DNA of 64,000 bases from Achromobacter xylosoxidans (GCF_001457475.1 NZ_LN831029.1:2356001-2420000); one strand, 5' to 3'; counted from the stretch's first letter, positions 32,889-44,198 are shown. The notes: generated by a model not told the origin, from the sequence alone. Translations and numbers: made by a program.

Positions 32889-33631
32889 GGCGGCGGCCCG
32901 TCGATACAGGATGTGCAGCCCGCACAGGTCGGCGCCGCCGCGTGCGCGCCCACCCGCGCCAGCGCGGCGGGCGAGCGCAGCACGATGCGCTTGCGGCCGC
33001 TGTCGACGATGCCGCGCTGTTTCCAGCCGCTGAGCAGGCGGCTGACGGTGTGCAGGGTGGTGCCGGTCATCTCGGCGATGTCCTGGCGCGTGATGGGAAA
33101 GGCGATGCCGATGCCGTCGGCCGTGGGTTCGCCGGCACTGTCCACCAGCCGCAGGAGGGCGCGGGCCACGCGCTGCTCGACCTCGTCGTTGGACAGTTCC
33201 TGGATGCGCAGGTGCGCGTCCTGCAGCCGCCGGCCCATCGTCTGCAGGGCCTGCGCGGCCAGCTGCGGGTGGTGATTGGTGAAATGCTCCCAGAGCGCAT
33301 CGGGCCAGGCCAGGCAGACGCTTTCCTGCACCGCCAGCACGGTGGCGGGATAACGCGGCTGGCGCATGGCGCACGCCAGGCCGAAAAGATCGCCGGGATT
33401 GACGTAGCGCACCACCACCTGGCCGCCTTCGGGCGTGACCTGCGCCACTTTCAGGCAGCCGCTGAGCAGCACGAAGAAATGCGCGGCGCTGGCGCCCTGG
33501 TGGTAGACCACGGCGCCAACTTCGAGCCGGCAGGGCTGCGCGCCGCGCAGCGCGGATTCCAGCTGCGCATCGGACAAGGGCTTGAAGAGATCCAGATTGC
33601 GCAGCAGGGCATGACAAAGGGGCGACGGCAT
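32783..33631 (-). CDS. NnrR/Dnr-like Crp/Fnr regulator of denitrification, with C-terminal Cys cluster
   Basis: A 282-residue Crp/Fnr protein. The sensor beta-roll includes YHQGASAAHFFVLLSGCLKV and VVRYVNPGDLFGLACAM. The helix-turn-helix is ITRQDIAEMTGTTLHTVSRL. It lies between nirV and nirK, and matching TTGCG-type boxes precede both genes, so it is the likely nitrogen-oxide-responsive activator. Beyond the DNA-binding domain there is an extra tail of about 45 residues with PTCAGCTSC (C-x2-C-x2-C), unusual for Dnr/NnrR. The tail is encoded where the gene overlaps the convergent nirV. Confidence 0.82.
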   Translation of the reverse strand: MPSPLCHALLRNLDLFKPLSDAQLESALRGAQPCRLEVGAVVYHQGASAAHFFVLLSGCLKVAQVTPEGGQVVVRYVNPGDLFGLACAMRQPRYPATVLAVQESVCLAWPDALWEHFTNHHPQLAAQALQTMGRRLQDAHLRIQELSNDEVEQRVARALLRLVDSAGEPTADGIGIAFPITRQDIAEMTGTTLHTVSRLLSGWKQRGIVDSGRKRIVLRSPAALARVGAHAAAPTCAGCTSCIDGPPPQAGPSSRTSLSPRLAGGTPTEQAPPLGSRMKSGR

Positions 33632-33723
33632 CACGGGCTCCTGGCATGGGGGGATTGCGCTTTCATGGTGGCACCGCCACCCGGCCGTGGCAATGCGCGC
33701 GCGGCGCCAGGCTGGCGCCGAGT

Positions 33724-33737
33724 TTGCGCTACAGCAA
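33724..33737 (+). promoter_or_regulatory. NnrR-type box upstream of nirK
   Basis: TTGCGCTACAGCAA matches TTGCG-N4-CGCAA at 9 of 10 positions. The centre is about 83 bases before the nirK ATG, close to the 86 bases seen for nirV. It lies in the region divergent from the regulator gene and could also mediate autoregulation. Confidence 0.7.
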
Positions 33738-33813
33738 AGAACGGGAAGGGCATGCGCCATTCAATAGGGTTGCCGACCTACACGGCAGTTGAAAACCCGA
33801 TAAGGAGCTGGAC

Positions 33814-34896
33814 ATGAACGCATTACGGCCCACTTTGCTGGCGGCGGCGCTGGCTTTTACGATGGCCGCCGGGACCGCCTGGGCGCAGGACGCCGACAAG
33901 CTGCCCCATACCAAGGTCACGCTGGTCGCTCCGCCCCAGGTGCATCCGCACGAGCAGGCGACCAAGTCGGGCCCCAAAGTCGTCGAATTCACCATGACCA
34001 TCGAGGAAAAGAAGATGGTGATCGACGACAAGGGCACGACGCTGCAGGCCATGACGTTCAACGGCTCCATGCCCGGCCCCACGCTGGTGGTGCACGAGGG
34101 CGACTACGTCCAGCTGACGCTGGTCAACCCGGCCACCAACGCCATGCCGCACAACGTCGACTTCCACGGCGCCACCGGCGCGCTGGGCGGCGCCAAGCTC
34201 ACCAACGTCAACCCTGGCGAGCAGGCCACGCTGCGCTTCAAGGCCGACCGCAGCGGCACCTTCGTCTACCACTGCGCGCCCGAAGGCATGGTGCCCTGGC
34301 ACGTGGTGTCGGGCATGAGCGGCACGCTGATGGTGCTGCCGCGAGACGGCCTGAAGGATCCGCAGGGCAAGCCGCTGCATTACGACCGCGCCTACACCAT
34401 CGGCGAGTTCGACCTGTACATCCCCAAGGGCCCGGACGGCAAGTACAAGGACTACGCCACGCTGGCCGAAAGCTATGGCGACACGGTGCAGGTGATGCGC
34501 ACGCTGACGCCGTCGCACATCGTCTTCAATGGCAAGGTCGGCGCGCTGACCGGCGCCAACGCGCTCACCGCCAAGGTCGGCGAGACCGTGCTGCTGATCC
34601 ACTCGCAGGCCAATCGCGACACCCGCCCGCACCTGATCGGCGGCCATGGCGACTGGGTCTGGGAGACCGGCAAGTTCGCCAACCCGCCGCAGCGCGACCT
34701 GGAAACCTGGTTCATCCGCGGCGGGTCGGCCGGCGCCGCGCTCTACACCTTCAAGCAGCCTGGCGTGTATGCCTACCTGAACCACAACCTGATCGAGGCC
34801 TTCGAACTGGGCGCGGCCGGCCACATCAAGGTCGAGGGCAAGTGGAACGACGACCTGATGAAGCAGATCAAGGCGCCCGCGCCGATTCCGCGCTGA
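33814..34896 (+). CDS. nirK: Copper-containing nitrite reductase
   Basis: A 360-residue periplasmic multicopper protein with a signal peptide ending TAWAQD. Copper ligands are visible in two cupredoxin domains: [12 protein letters not shown] (two His), [21 protein letters not shown] (His, Cys, His, Met of type 1 copper and a type 2 His), [12 protein letters not shown] and the late ANLNHN-like [13 protein letters not shown]. It reduces nitrite to NO. The start has AAGGAG 8 bases upstream. A cytochrome c gene follows in 13 bases, and the FNR-type box at 33724 lies in its promoter. Confidence 0.97.
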   Translation: MNALRPTLLAAALAFTMAAGTAWAQDADKLPHTKVTLVAPPQVHPHEQATKSGPKVVEFTMTIEEKKMVIDDKGTTLQAMTFNGSMPGPTLVVHEGDYVQLTLVNPATNAMPHNVDFHGATGALGGAKLTNVNPGEQATLRFKADRSGTFVYHCAPEGMVPWHVVSGMSGTLMVLPRDGLKDPQGKPLHYDRAYTIGEFDLYIPKGPDGKYKDYATLAESYGDTVQVMRTLTPSHIVFNGKVGALTGANALTAKVGETVLLIHSQANRDTRPHLIGGHGDWVWETGKFANPPQRDLETWFIRGGSAGAALYTFKQPGVYAYLNHNLIEAFELGAAGHIKVEGKWNDDLMKQIKAPAPIPR

Positions 34897-34909
34897 CCAG
34901 GAGCCCGCC

Positions 34910-35236
34910 ATGTCCCTCGCAATCAGATTGGCACTGGCGGCCGGCCTGGCCGTGGGCGGGCTCGCCCATGCCGCGGCCGACGCGCCGGCGCAGCTCGACC
35001 CGGCCGGTGAAAAGCTGTACCGCTCGGCCTGTGTGGTATGCCACGCCAGCGGCGTGGCCAACGCGCCCAAGCTGGGCGACAAGCAGGCCTGGGCGCCGTT
35101 CCTGGCGCAGGGCGCCGACGCGCTGCTGGCCACGGTGCTCAAGGGCAAGGGCGCCATGCCGCCGCGCGGCGGCACCGCCGCCGACGAGGCCACGCTGCGC
35201 GCCGCCGTGGCGTACATGATGGACGCCGCGCGCTAG
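34910..35236 (+). CDS. Small periplasmic cytochrome c (class I, c5-like)
   Basis: A 108-residue protein with a signal peptide (MSLAIRLALAAGLAVGGLAHA). It has one haem site, SACVVCHASGVANAPKLGD (CxxCH), and a candidate axial Met in GKGAMPPRGG. This layout matches c5-type monohaem cytochromes. It sits 13 bases after nirK with AGGAG before its ATG, so it is almost surely co-expressed and is a likely electron donor to NirK. Confidence 0.9.
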   Translation: MSLAIRLALAAGLAVGGLAHAAADAPAQLDPAGEKLYRSACVVCHASGVANAPKLGDKQAWAPFLAQGADALLATVLKGKGAMPPRGGTAADEATLRAAVAYMMDAAR

Positions 35237-35248
35237 GCGCGGACAGGA

Positions 35249-35292
35249 GCCCGGCCGCGATGGCCGGGCCGCTTCCTTCCTTCCTTCCTTCC
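35249..35292 (+). terminator. Stem-loop followed by TTCC tandem repeat after the nirK operon
   Basis: An 8-base stem (GCCCGGCC/GGCCGGGC, loop of 5) at 35249-35269 is followed by five TTCC units at 35273-35292. The hairpin plus pyrimidine-rich tail can act as a terminator for the nirK-cytochrome unit. The tetranucleotide tract is a simple sequence repeat. Confidence 0.5.
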
Positions 35293-35422
35293 CGCCTCGC
35301 CGTTGTCCCGCCCGCAGGTTGGCGCGGCCGCCTCCAAGGTTCCCGCCGTCGGGCCTGGTCCCGTGGGTGCCGTCCATGCGCTCAAATAGTTGCACTTGCA
35401 ATTGTTCAAAAACCTCCATACG

Positions 35423-35451
35423 ATTGCAATTGCACATTATGCAAATGCAAT
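35423..35451. promoter_or_regulatory. Palindromic TTGCA/TGCAA operator candidate upstream of aceE
   Basis: A 29-base imperfect palindrome has outer arms ATTGCA/TGCAAT and a perfect inner TTGCA-N5-TGCAA (35430-35444). More TTGCA copies lie at 35390-35404. It is about 70-100 bases before the aceE ATG. A GntR-type repressor (PdhR-like) or a Crp/Fnr protein could bind. The regulator is not identified. The rest of the 285-base gap shows no gene. Confidence 0.5.
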
Positions 35452-35521
35452 TCACGATGTGAAACGATGGCGCCGACCTTTCGTGTCCGGGCGCCGCTTG
35501 CGCACCACAAGGAGGATGCCC

Positions 35522-38182
<2,661 letters not shown>

Positions 38183-38215
38183 GGCGCGCGGGCGGCCGGG
38201 CCGCGACGCCGGCAT

Positions 38216-38248
38216 CCTGTCACCGGGTCGCGCCGGCGCGGTGACAGG
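38216..38248 (+). terminator. Hairpin after aceE
   Basis: A 10-base stem (CCTGTCACCG/CGGTGACAGG) with a GC-rich 13-base loop lies 34 bases after the aceE stop. There is no T-run. It may separate aceE from gor or protect the mRNA end. Confidence 0.4.
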
Positions 38249-38395
38249 CCGCTGGTCCGGATCCGCGCCGGATCTCCGACGGTGTGACCGGGCCGGGGCT
38301 GGGGGCATGGCGACCGACGGGGCCGCACTGGTGCAAAATAGCGCTTCTCCCGACAGTGAAATGCGTCCCGGCAGTGGGACGGCGAAGGAAACACC

Positions 38396-39754
38396 ATGGC
38401 ATTCGATTTCGACCTGTTTGTGATCGGCGCGGGCTCCGGCGGCGTGCGCGCGGCCCGCTTCGCGGCCGGTTTCGGCGCCCGCGTGGCGGTGGCCGAAAGC
38501 CGCTACCTGGGCGGCACCTGCGTCAACGTGGGCTGCGTGCCCAAGAAGCTGCTGGTCTACGGCGCCCACTACAGCGAAGACTTCGAACAGGCCCACGGCT
38601 TTGGCTGGAACGCCGGCCAGCCCAGCTTCGACTGGCCCACGCTGATCGCCAACAAGAACCGCGAGATCGAGCGTCTTAACGGCATTTACCGCAACTTGCT
38701 GGTCAATAGCGGCGTGACGCTGCTGGAAGCCCACGCCCGCATCAAGGACCCGCACACCGTCGAGGTCGACGGCAAGTCCTATACCGCCGCCAACATCCTG
38801 GTGGCCACCGGCGGCTGGCCCCAGGTGCCGGACATTCCCGGCAAGGAACACGCCATCACCTCGAACGAGGCCTTCTTCCTGAAGACGCTGCCGCGCCGGG
38901 TGCTGGTGGTGGGCGGCGGCTACATCGCGGTCGAGTTCGCCTCGATCTTCAACGGCATGGGCGCGCAGACCACCCAGGTCTACCGCGGTCCGCTGTTCCT
39001 GCGCGGCTTCGACCAGGCGGTGCGCGAGCACCTGCGCGACGAACTCGCCAAGAAGGGCATCGACCTGAAGTTCAACGCCGAGGTGGCGCGCATCGACAAG
39101 CGCGCCGACGGCACCCTGGCCGCCACGCTCAAGGACGGCGGCGTGATCGAGGCCGATTGCGTGTTCTACGCCACCGGCCGCCGGCCGATGCTGGACAACC
39201 TGGGCCTGGAGAACACCGGCGTCAAGCTCGACGACAAGGGCTTCATCGCGGTGGACGACGAATACCGCACCAGCGAACCCTCGATCCTGGCGATCGGCGA
39301 CGTCATTGGCCGCGTGCCGTTGACGCCGGTGGCGCTGGCCGAGGGCATGGCGGTGGCGCGCCGCCTGTTCCGCCCGGAGGAATACCGCAAGGTCGACTAC
39401 AAGCTGATTCCCACCGCCGTGTTCAGCCTGCCCAACATCGGCACCGTCGGCATGACCACCGAAGAGGCGCGCGCCGCCGGCCATCCGGTCAAGCTGTTCG
39501 AAAGCCGCTTCCGTCCCATGAAGCTGACGCTGACCGAATCGCAGGAAAAGACCCTGATGAAGCTGATCGTCGACGCCGACACCGACAAGGTACTGGGCGT
39601 GCACATGGTCGGCCCTGACGCCGGCGAGATCGTGCAGGGCATCGCCATCGCGCTCAAGGCAGGCGCCACCAAGCGCGTGTTCGACGACACCATCGGCATC
39701 CACCCCACCGCTGCCGAGGAATTCGTGACGCTGCGCACGCCGGTCGCGAATTGA
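38396..39754 (+). CDS. gor: Glutathione-disulfide reductase
   Basis: A 452-residue FAD enzyme. The N-terminus is [20 protein letters not shown], with redox-active disulfide [19 protein letters not shown]. The NADPH site is [14 protein letters not shown] with downstream Arg ([11 protein letters not shown]), typical of NADPH use. The C-terminal active-site segment is [15 protein letters not shown]. It regenerates glutathione and can serve the GST at 17474 and the glutaredoxin-like protein at 62322. It lies 213 bases after aceE. Confidence 0.95.
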   Translation: MAFDFDLFVIGAGSGGVRAARFAAGFGARVAVAESRYLGGTCVNVGCVPKKLLVYGAHYSEDFEQAHGFGWNAGQPSFDWPTLIANKNREIERLNGIYRNLLVNSGVTLLEAHARIKDPHTVEVDGKSYTAANILVATGGWPQVPDIPGKEHAITSNEAFFLKTLPRRVLVVGGGYIAVEFASIFNGMGAQTTQVYRGPLFLRGFDQAVREHLRDELAKKGIDLKFNAEVARIDKRADGTLAATLKDGGVIEADCVFYATGRRPMLDNLGLENTGVKLDDKGFIAVDDEYRTSEPSILAIGDVIGRVPLTPVALAEGMAVARRLFRPEEYRKVDYKLIPTAVFSLPNIGTVGMTTEEARAAGHPVKLFESRFRPMKLTLTESQEKTLMKLIVDADTDKVLGVHMVGPDAGEIVQGIAIALKAGATKRVFDDTIGIHPTAAEEFVTLRTPVAN

Positions 39755-39833
39755 CGCCGTCGCCGGTCCCCGGGGCCGGCATCCTTTGACGGCCGGCACA
39801 GCCGCGCCAGGCGGCCCGGCGCGGCCGCGCCGG

Positions 39834-40670
39834 CTACAGCCGCTCGATCATCGCGCGCGCCGCCGCCGGCGCGCGCTCCTTGGCGCCATTGATGAAGAAG
39901 GCGAAGACGTCGCGCGGGCGCGTCGCGCCCGACGGCTTGCGCGTGCCCACCCGTGGCAGGTCGTCCGGATCGGCGCCGCGCGCCCAGGTGCGCAGGCGGT
40001 CGGCCCAGGCGTCCAGCACCTTGGGCGCATAGCCGGCCTTGAAGGCGGTGCTGGCGCGCATCAGCCGCGCATAGATGAAATCGCCGGTGGCATCGGCCAG
40101 CGAGGGGTAGTCTTCGCTGTCGGTGTAGACCGTGGCCACGGCGTGGCGGCGCGCCAGGGCCAGGTATTCTTCGCAGGCGAAGCTGGCGTGGCGCACGTCC
40201 ATCACGTGGCGCAGCGGCAGCCCGTCCACCGCGTCCGGCAACAGCGCCAGGAAGGCGCCGAAGTCGTCGGCGTTGAACACCGTGGTGGGCGCGAACTGCC
40301 ACACGATCGGCCCCAGCTTGGGGCCCAGCTCGGCGATGCCGCCGTGCACGAAGCGATGCACCGATTCCCCGGCGCCGGCCAGTTCGCGTCGGTTGGTGGC
40401 ATAGCGCGAGGCCTTGAGCGAGAACACGAAATCATCTGGCGTCTCGTCGCGCCACTTGGCGAAGGTGGCCGGCTTCTGGCTGCTGTAGTAGGTGCCGTTG
40501 ACCTCGATGGCGGTGAGCTGGCGGCTGGCGTATTCGAGTTCGCGCGCGTGCGGCAGGTCGTCGGGGTAGAAGGCGCCGCGCCAGGGCGCGTAGGTCCAGC
40601 CGCCCACGCCGACGCGGATGGCGCCGGCACGGCCGGCGGCGGGCGTGGCGGGTGATGATCGTGGTGGCAT
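39834..40670 (-). CDS. DUF72 family protein (YecE-like)
   Basis: A 278-residue DUF72 protein: IRVGVGGWTYAPWRGAFYP near the start, then EVNGTYYSSQKPATFAKW and FVFSLKASRYATNRREL, all typical of the family. The fold is a TIM barrel; the function is not firmly known. It converges with gor (79-base gap) and is preceded by the foldback element at 40699. Confidence 0.9.
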   Translation of the reverse strand: MPPRSSPATPAAGRAGAIRVGVGGWTYAPWRGAFYPDDLPHARELEYASRQLTAIEVNGTYYSSQKPATFAKWRDETPDDFVFSLKASRYATNRRELAGAGESVHRFVHGGIAELGPKLGPIVWQFAPTTVFNADDFGAFLALLPDAVDGLPLRHVMDVRHASFACEEYLALARRHAVATVYTDSEDYPSLADATGDFIYARLMRASTAFKAGYAPKVLDAWADRLRTWARGADPDDLPRVGTRKPSGATRPRDVFAFFINGAKERAPAAARAMIERL

Positions 40671-40698
40671 GCGTGGATCCTCCCGGGGCTTGCGGCCT

Positions 40699-40968
40699 TA
40701 GGGCCTGTTCACACTAAAAGGAGCCTCGCACAGGCCGGTAATCGGGCGCCAGGCTAGGCGCGGTCGCCGCCGCGTGGCTGTGCCACGCAAGGTGAGCGCA
40801 ACGACGCCTGGCGCCCGATTACCGGCCTGCCCGAAGGGTGAGTACCCAAATGAGCGCCTCTCAGCGTTGCGAATGCTCGCCGGGGACCTGCCACGACTGC
40901 GCTTCGCGCCTTGATAGTCACTCATTTGGGTACCCATGCGAGGCTCCTTTTAGTGTGAGCAGGCCCTA
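40699..40968. mobile_element. MITE-like foldback element with nested inverted repeats
   Basis: A 270-base unit bounded by TA on both sides. Terminal inverted repeats of 30 bases (40701-40730 and 40937-40966) match at 29 of 30 positions. Inside is a perfect 24-base inverted repeat (40731-40754 and 40806-40829) enclosing a small hairpin (40772-40788), and a 13-base pair (40842-40854 and 40921-40933). It encodes no transposase. TA flanks suggest insertion by an IS630/mariner-like enzyme. It fills the 471-base gap between the DUF72 and LysE genes; the remaining bases show only AT-rich promoter-like sequence. Confidence 0.7.
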
Positions 40969-41141
40969 GCCGATCACTGTATACCTCGCGGCCGCCGCGG
41001 CCCATCCGGCGACATTTAATCGCCGCCGGTGTGTTGTTTCCAGGCCGCCACGCCGCGCGAAAAAATCCGCTGTTCCGATACAGATTTCAGATAACGTGGC
41101 TGTTCATCTTCCCACTACCGACCGGCCCGCGCCGGCGCATC

Positions 41142-41774
41142 ATGCCTGACATCGCCAATCTCCTGACGTTCGCCCTGGTCGCCCTGGGCATGGTGCTCAC
41201 GCCCGGGCCCAACATGATCTACCTGGTGTCCCGCTCGATTTCGCAGGGGCCCAAGGCGGGGCTGATCTCGTTGTCCGGCGTGGCGGTGGGCTTCATCTTC
41301 TACGTGCTGTGCGCGGCATTCGGCCTGACGGTGCTGCTGATGTCGGTGCCGTACGCCTACGATGCGCTGCGCTTCGGCGGCGCGCTCTATCTGCTGTACC
41401 TGGCCTGGCAGGCGGTGCGCCCGGGCGGGCGTTCGCCGTTCCAGGTGCGCGAGCTGCCGGCCAGCAGCCCGCGCACGCTGTTCACGATGGGGCTTTTGAC
41501 CAACCTGCTCAATCCCAAGATCGCCGTGCTGTACGTGTCGCTGCTGCCGCAGTTCATCCAGCCCGACCATGGCAGCGTGTTCACCCAGTCGATCGCGCTG
41601 GGATTGACGCAGGTTGCCATCAGCCTGTCGGTCAACGCCGTCATCGCGATCATGGCGGGTTCGATCGCCGGCTTCCTGGCCGGCCGGCCGCTGTGGATCG
41701 CGATCCAGCGCTGGCTGATGGGCACGGTGCTGGCCGGCCTGGCGCTGCGCATGGCGCTCGATTCGCGCCGCTGA
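41142..41774 (+). CDS. LysE-family amino-acid/homoserine-lactone exporter
   Basis: A 210-residue LysE/RhtB protein with six helices. The N-terminus has TFALVALGMVLTPGPNMIYL (the conserved TPGPN), then LFTMGLLTNLLNPKIAVLYV (NPK motif). It exports an amino acid or related metabolite. ATG 41142 gives the family start; the longer upstream frame is not conserved. It converges with the MocR regulator gene. Confidence 0.9.
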   Translation: MPDIANLLTFALVALGMVLTPGPNMIYLVSRSISQGPKAGLISLSGVAVGFIFYVLCAAFGLTVLLMSVPYAYDALRFGGALYLLYLAWQAVRPGGRSPFQVRELPASSPRTLFTMGLLTNLLNPKIAVLYVSLLPQFIQPDHGSVFTQSIALGLTQVAISLSVNAVIAIMAGSIAGFLAGRPLWIAIQRWLMGTVLAGLALRMALDSRR

Positions 41775-41785
41775 GATTCAGCGTT

Positions 41786-43312
41786 TCAGTGGCGCAGCGC
41801 CGCCGCCAGCTTGCCCAATTGCCTGACCAGCGCCGGGTAGCGGTCGGCGCTGGTGTTGCCGTAGCCGATCACCAGGCCGTTGTCCTGCGGCTGCGGCGTG
41901 ATGGCGAAAGTCGACAGCGCGTTCGGATTCATGCCCAGCCGGCGCGCCTGCTCGACGACGGCGCGGTCGGGCACATCGGGCGGCAGCCGCACCGTCAGGT
42001 GCAGGCCGCTGTGGCCGCCCAGCACTTCATGGTCGATGCCCAGGTGTTGCGCCAGCGCCTCGCGCAGCGCCGCCTGGCGCTCGCGGTACAGCCGCCGCAT
42101 GCGGCCCAGGTGACGCGAGAACTGGCCGTTTTCGATGAAGGCGGCCATCGTCAGCTGTTCCAGCCGGTGCCCGCCGCGCAGCATTTCCACGATCGAAGGC
42201 ATGGCCGGCCCGGCGATCGCCTGCGGCAGCACCAGGAAGCCCAGCCGCAGCGCCGGGAACATGGTCTTGCTGAACGTGCCCACGTACAGCACCGGCGCGT
42301 CGGGCAGCAGGCCCTGCATCGCGGCGATCGGCTCGCCCTGGTGGCGGAATTCGCTGTCGTAGTCGTCCTCGATGATCCAGGCGCCGGCGCGGCGCGCCCG
42401 TTCCAGCAGGTCGAGCCGGCGCGCCAGCGACAGCACGGCGCCGGTCGGGTACTGGTGCGTGGGCGTGGCCTGGATCAGGCGCGGCGGCCGGGTGAGCCAG
42501 TCGTCCTCGTTGATGGCCAGGCCGTCGGCGTCGACCCGCATCGCCACCACGTTCAGGTCGCCCGCGTGGAAGGCCGACTTCGCGCCGCGGTAGCCGGGTT
42601 CCTCCAGCCAGGCGGTGTCGCCGGGATTGGTCAGCAGTTGCACGCACAGTGCCAGCGCGCCCTGGGCGCCTTCCGTGATGACGATGCGCGAGGCATCGCA
42701 ATTGACCCCGCGCGACACCCGCAGGTACTGGGCGATGGCTTCGCGCAGCGCGGGTTCGCCCACCGGCGGGCCGTAGCCCAGCGTGGCGGCGGGCGCCGCC
42801 TGCAGCGCCCGGTCCTGGGCCCGGCGCCACGCGCTGATGGGAAACTGGGTCAGCGCGGGGGTGCCGGGCGTGAGCGGCAGCGAGCCATCGTTGGGGGCGC
42901 GCGTCGCGATGATGCGCGACAGGCGGGCGGCGGTGCGAAAGACGGGCGCCTCGGGCCGGGACGCCTGTCCCGCGGCCGGCCCGGGGGCCGGTCTGGCCGC
43001 CTGCTCGGCGGCGCGCCGGGTGGCCTGCTTCGCCGCGCTGGCGGCGGCGGCCGACAGCGGCGCCACGCGCGTGCCCTGGCGGTCGGCGATGACGTAGCCT
43101 TCGGCGGTCAACTGTTCGTAGGCGATCAGCACGGTGTTGCGCGAGATGCGCAGTTCGTCGGCCAGCACGCGCGAGGCCGGCAGCTTGCCGCCCGCCGGCA
43201 ACTGGCCCGCCAGGATGGCCTGCTTGAGCCGCTGGATCAGCTGGCGCTGGCGCGGCAGGGCGCCCGGGCCGCGCGCCAGCGGGCTGGAGAGCAGGGCGGC
43301 AGGTTCTGTCAT
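41786..43312 (-). CDS. MocR/PdxR-family regulator (GntR helix-turn-helix fused to aminotransferase)
   Basis: The 508-residue protein joins an N-terminal GntR winged helix (LPASRVLADELRISRNTVLIAY) to a fold-type-I aminotransferase domain. The latter has ITEGAQGALALCVQLL, WIIEDDYDSEFRHQG and the PLP lysine in YVGTFSKTMFPALRLGFLV. PLP-bound MocR proteins sense amino acids or vitamin B6. ATG 43312 was chosen; ATG 43351 is an in-frame alternative. The divergent GNAT gene is a probable target through the inverted repeat at 43332. Confidence 0.9.
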   Translation of the reverse strand: MTEPAALLSSPLARGPGALPRQRQLIQRLKQAILAGQLPAGGKLPASRVLADELRISRNTVLIAYEQLTAEGYVIADRQGTRVAPLSAAAASAAKQATRRAAEQAARPAPGPAAGQASRPEAPVFRTAARLSRIIATRAPNDGSLPLTPGTPALTQFPISAWRRAQDRALQAAPAATLGYGPPVGEPALREAIAQYLRVSRGVNCDASRIVITEGAQGALALCVQLLTNPGDTAWLEEPGYRGAKSAFHAGDLNVVAMRVDADGLAINEDDWLTRPPRLIQATPTHQYPTGAVLSLARRLDLLERARRAGAWIIEDDYDSEFRHQGEPIAAMQGLLPDAPVLYVGTFSKTMFPALRLGFLVLPQAIAGPAMPSIVEMLRGGHRLEQLTMAAFIENGQFSRHLGRMRRLYRERQAALREALAQHLGIDHEVLGGHSGLHLTVRLPPDVPDRAVVEQARRLGMNPNALSTFAITPQPQDNGLVIGYGNTSADRYPALVRQLGKLAAALRH

Positions 43313-43331
43313 GGCTCTATTAAATTTACGG

Positions 43332-43359
43332 ACCGTGGTGCTTTTTATCATGCCACGGT
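43332..43359. promoter_or_regulatory. Inverted repeat, candidate MocR operator
   Basis: ACCGTGG (43332-43338) and CCACGGT (43353-43359) form perfect arms 14 bases apart. They lie between the divergent MocR and GNAT genes, 20 bases upstream of the MocR ATG. Confidence 0.45.
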
Positions 43360-43463
43360 TTGGCTATCGTGAGAGCGTGCCAGGGTCCGCCGTGACGGAA
43401 ATTACCCTGGCGGGCGTCCGCCATTGGCGGCGGCGTTCCCCCAACCTGGAGAGGCCTCGCAGC

Positions 43464-44198
43464 ATGCAACCGCGCGTCAATGCATATCAACAACCCATCG
43501 GCCCCGACCTGTCCGGCTGGACGCCGCGCCCGCGTCCGCCGGTGGCGCCGGCGCAGGGCCGCTACTGCCGCCTGGAGCCGCTGTCGGCCGAACGCCACGC
43601 GGCGGACCTGTACGCCGCCTTCAGCCAGGCGCCCGATGGCCGCGACTGGACCTACATGAGCGTCGGCCCCTTCGCCGACGCGGCCGCCTACCGCCAGTTC
43701 GCCGAGCAGGCGCAGGCCCATGCCGCCAGCGATCCCATGCACCATGCGGTCATGGACCTGGCCAGCGGCCGCGCGATCGGCTCGTTGTCGCTGATGCGCA
43801 TCGACCCCGCCAACGGCGTCATCGAGGTCGGTTTCGTGGCGTTCTCGCCGCTGCTCAAGCGCACCCGCATCGCCACCGAGGCGCAGTTCCTGCTGATGCG
43901 CCGCGCCTTCGACGAGCTGGGCTACCGTCGCTATGAATGGAAGTGCGACAGCCTGAACGCGCCGTCGCGCGCCGCCGCGGCCCGCCTGGGCTTCCAGTTC
44001 GAAGGCATCTTCCGCCAGGCCACCGTCTACAAGGGCCGCAGCCGCGACACCGCCTGGTTCTCGATCATCGACAGCGAATGGCCGGCCCTGCGCGCGGCCT
44101 ATGAGAACTGGTTGAGCCCCGACAATTTCGACGCCGAGGGCAACCAGCGCCAGGGCCTGGCGGAGCTGATCGCCCGGGAAAAGGCCGCGTGCGCCTGA
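43464..44198 (+). CDS. GNAT-family N-acetyltransferase (RimJ/RimL-like)
   Basis: A 244-residue acetyltransferase with GVIEVGFVAFSPLLKRTRIATEAQFLL (acetyl-CoA region) and YEWKCDSLNAPSRAAAARLGFQFEG, typical of the RimJ/RimL group that includes small-molecule acetylating members. ATG 43464 has GGAGAGG upstream. The stop overlaps the next gene by 10 bases. Substrate unknown; control by the divergent MocR protein suggests an amine or amino acid. Confidence 0.88.
   Translation: MQPRVNAYQQPIGPDLSGWTPRPRPPVAPAQGRYCRLEPLSAERHAADLYAAFSQAPDGRDWTYMSVGPFADAAAYRQFAEQAQAHAASDPMHHAVMDLASGRAIGSLSLMRIDPANGVIEVGFVAFSPLLKRTRIATEAQFLLMRRAFDELGYRRYEWKCDSLNAPSRAAAARLGFQFEGIFRQATVYKGRSRDTAWFSIIDSEWPALRAAYENWLSPDNFDAEGNQRQGLAELIAREKAACA

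Noticed and set aside
33632..33760. A longer start for the NnrR-like regulator, adding 43 residues
   Set aside because: The extension is not regulator-like and would run across the nirK promoter box; ATG 33631 gives the family N-terminus.
40698..40937. A 79-codon frame inside the foldback element
   Set aside because: It is formed by the inverted repeats themselves, with no ribosome site or recognisable product.
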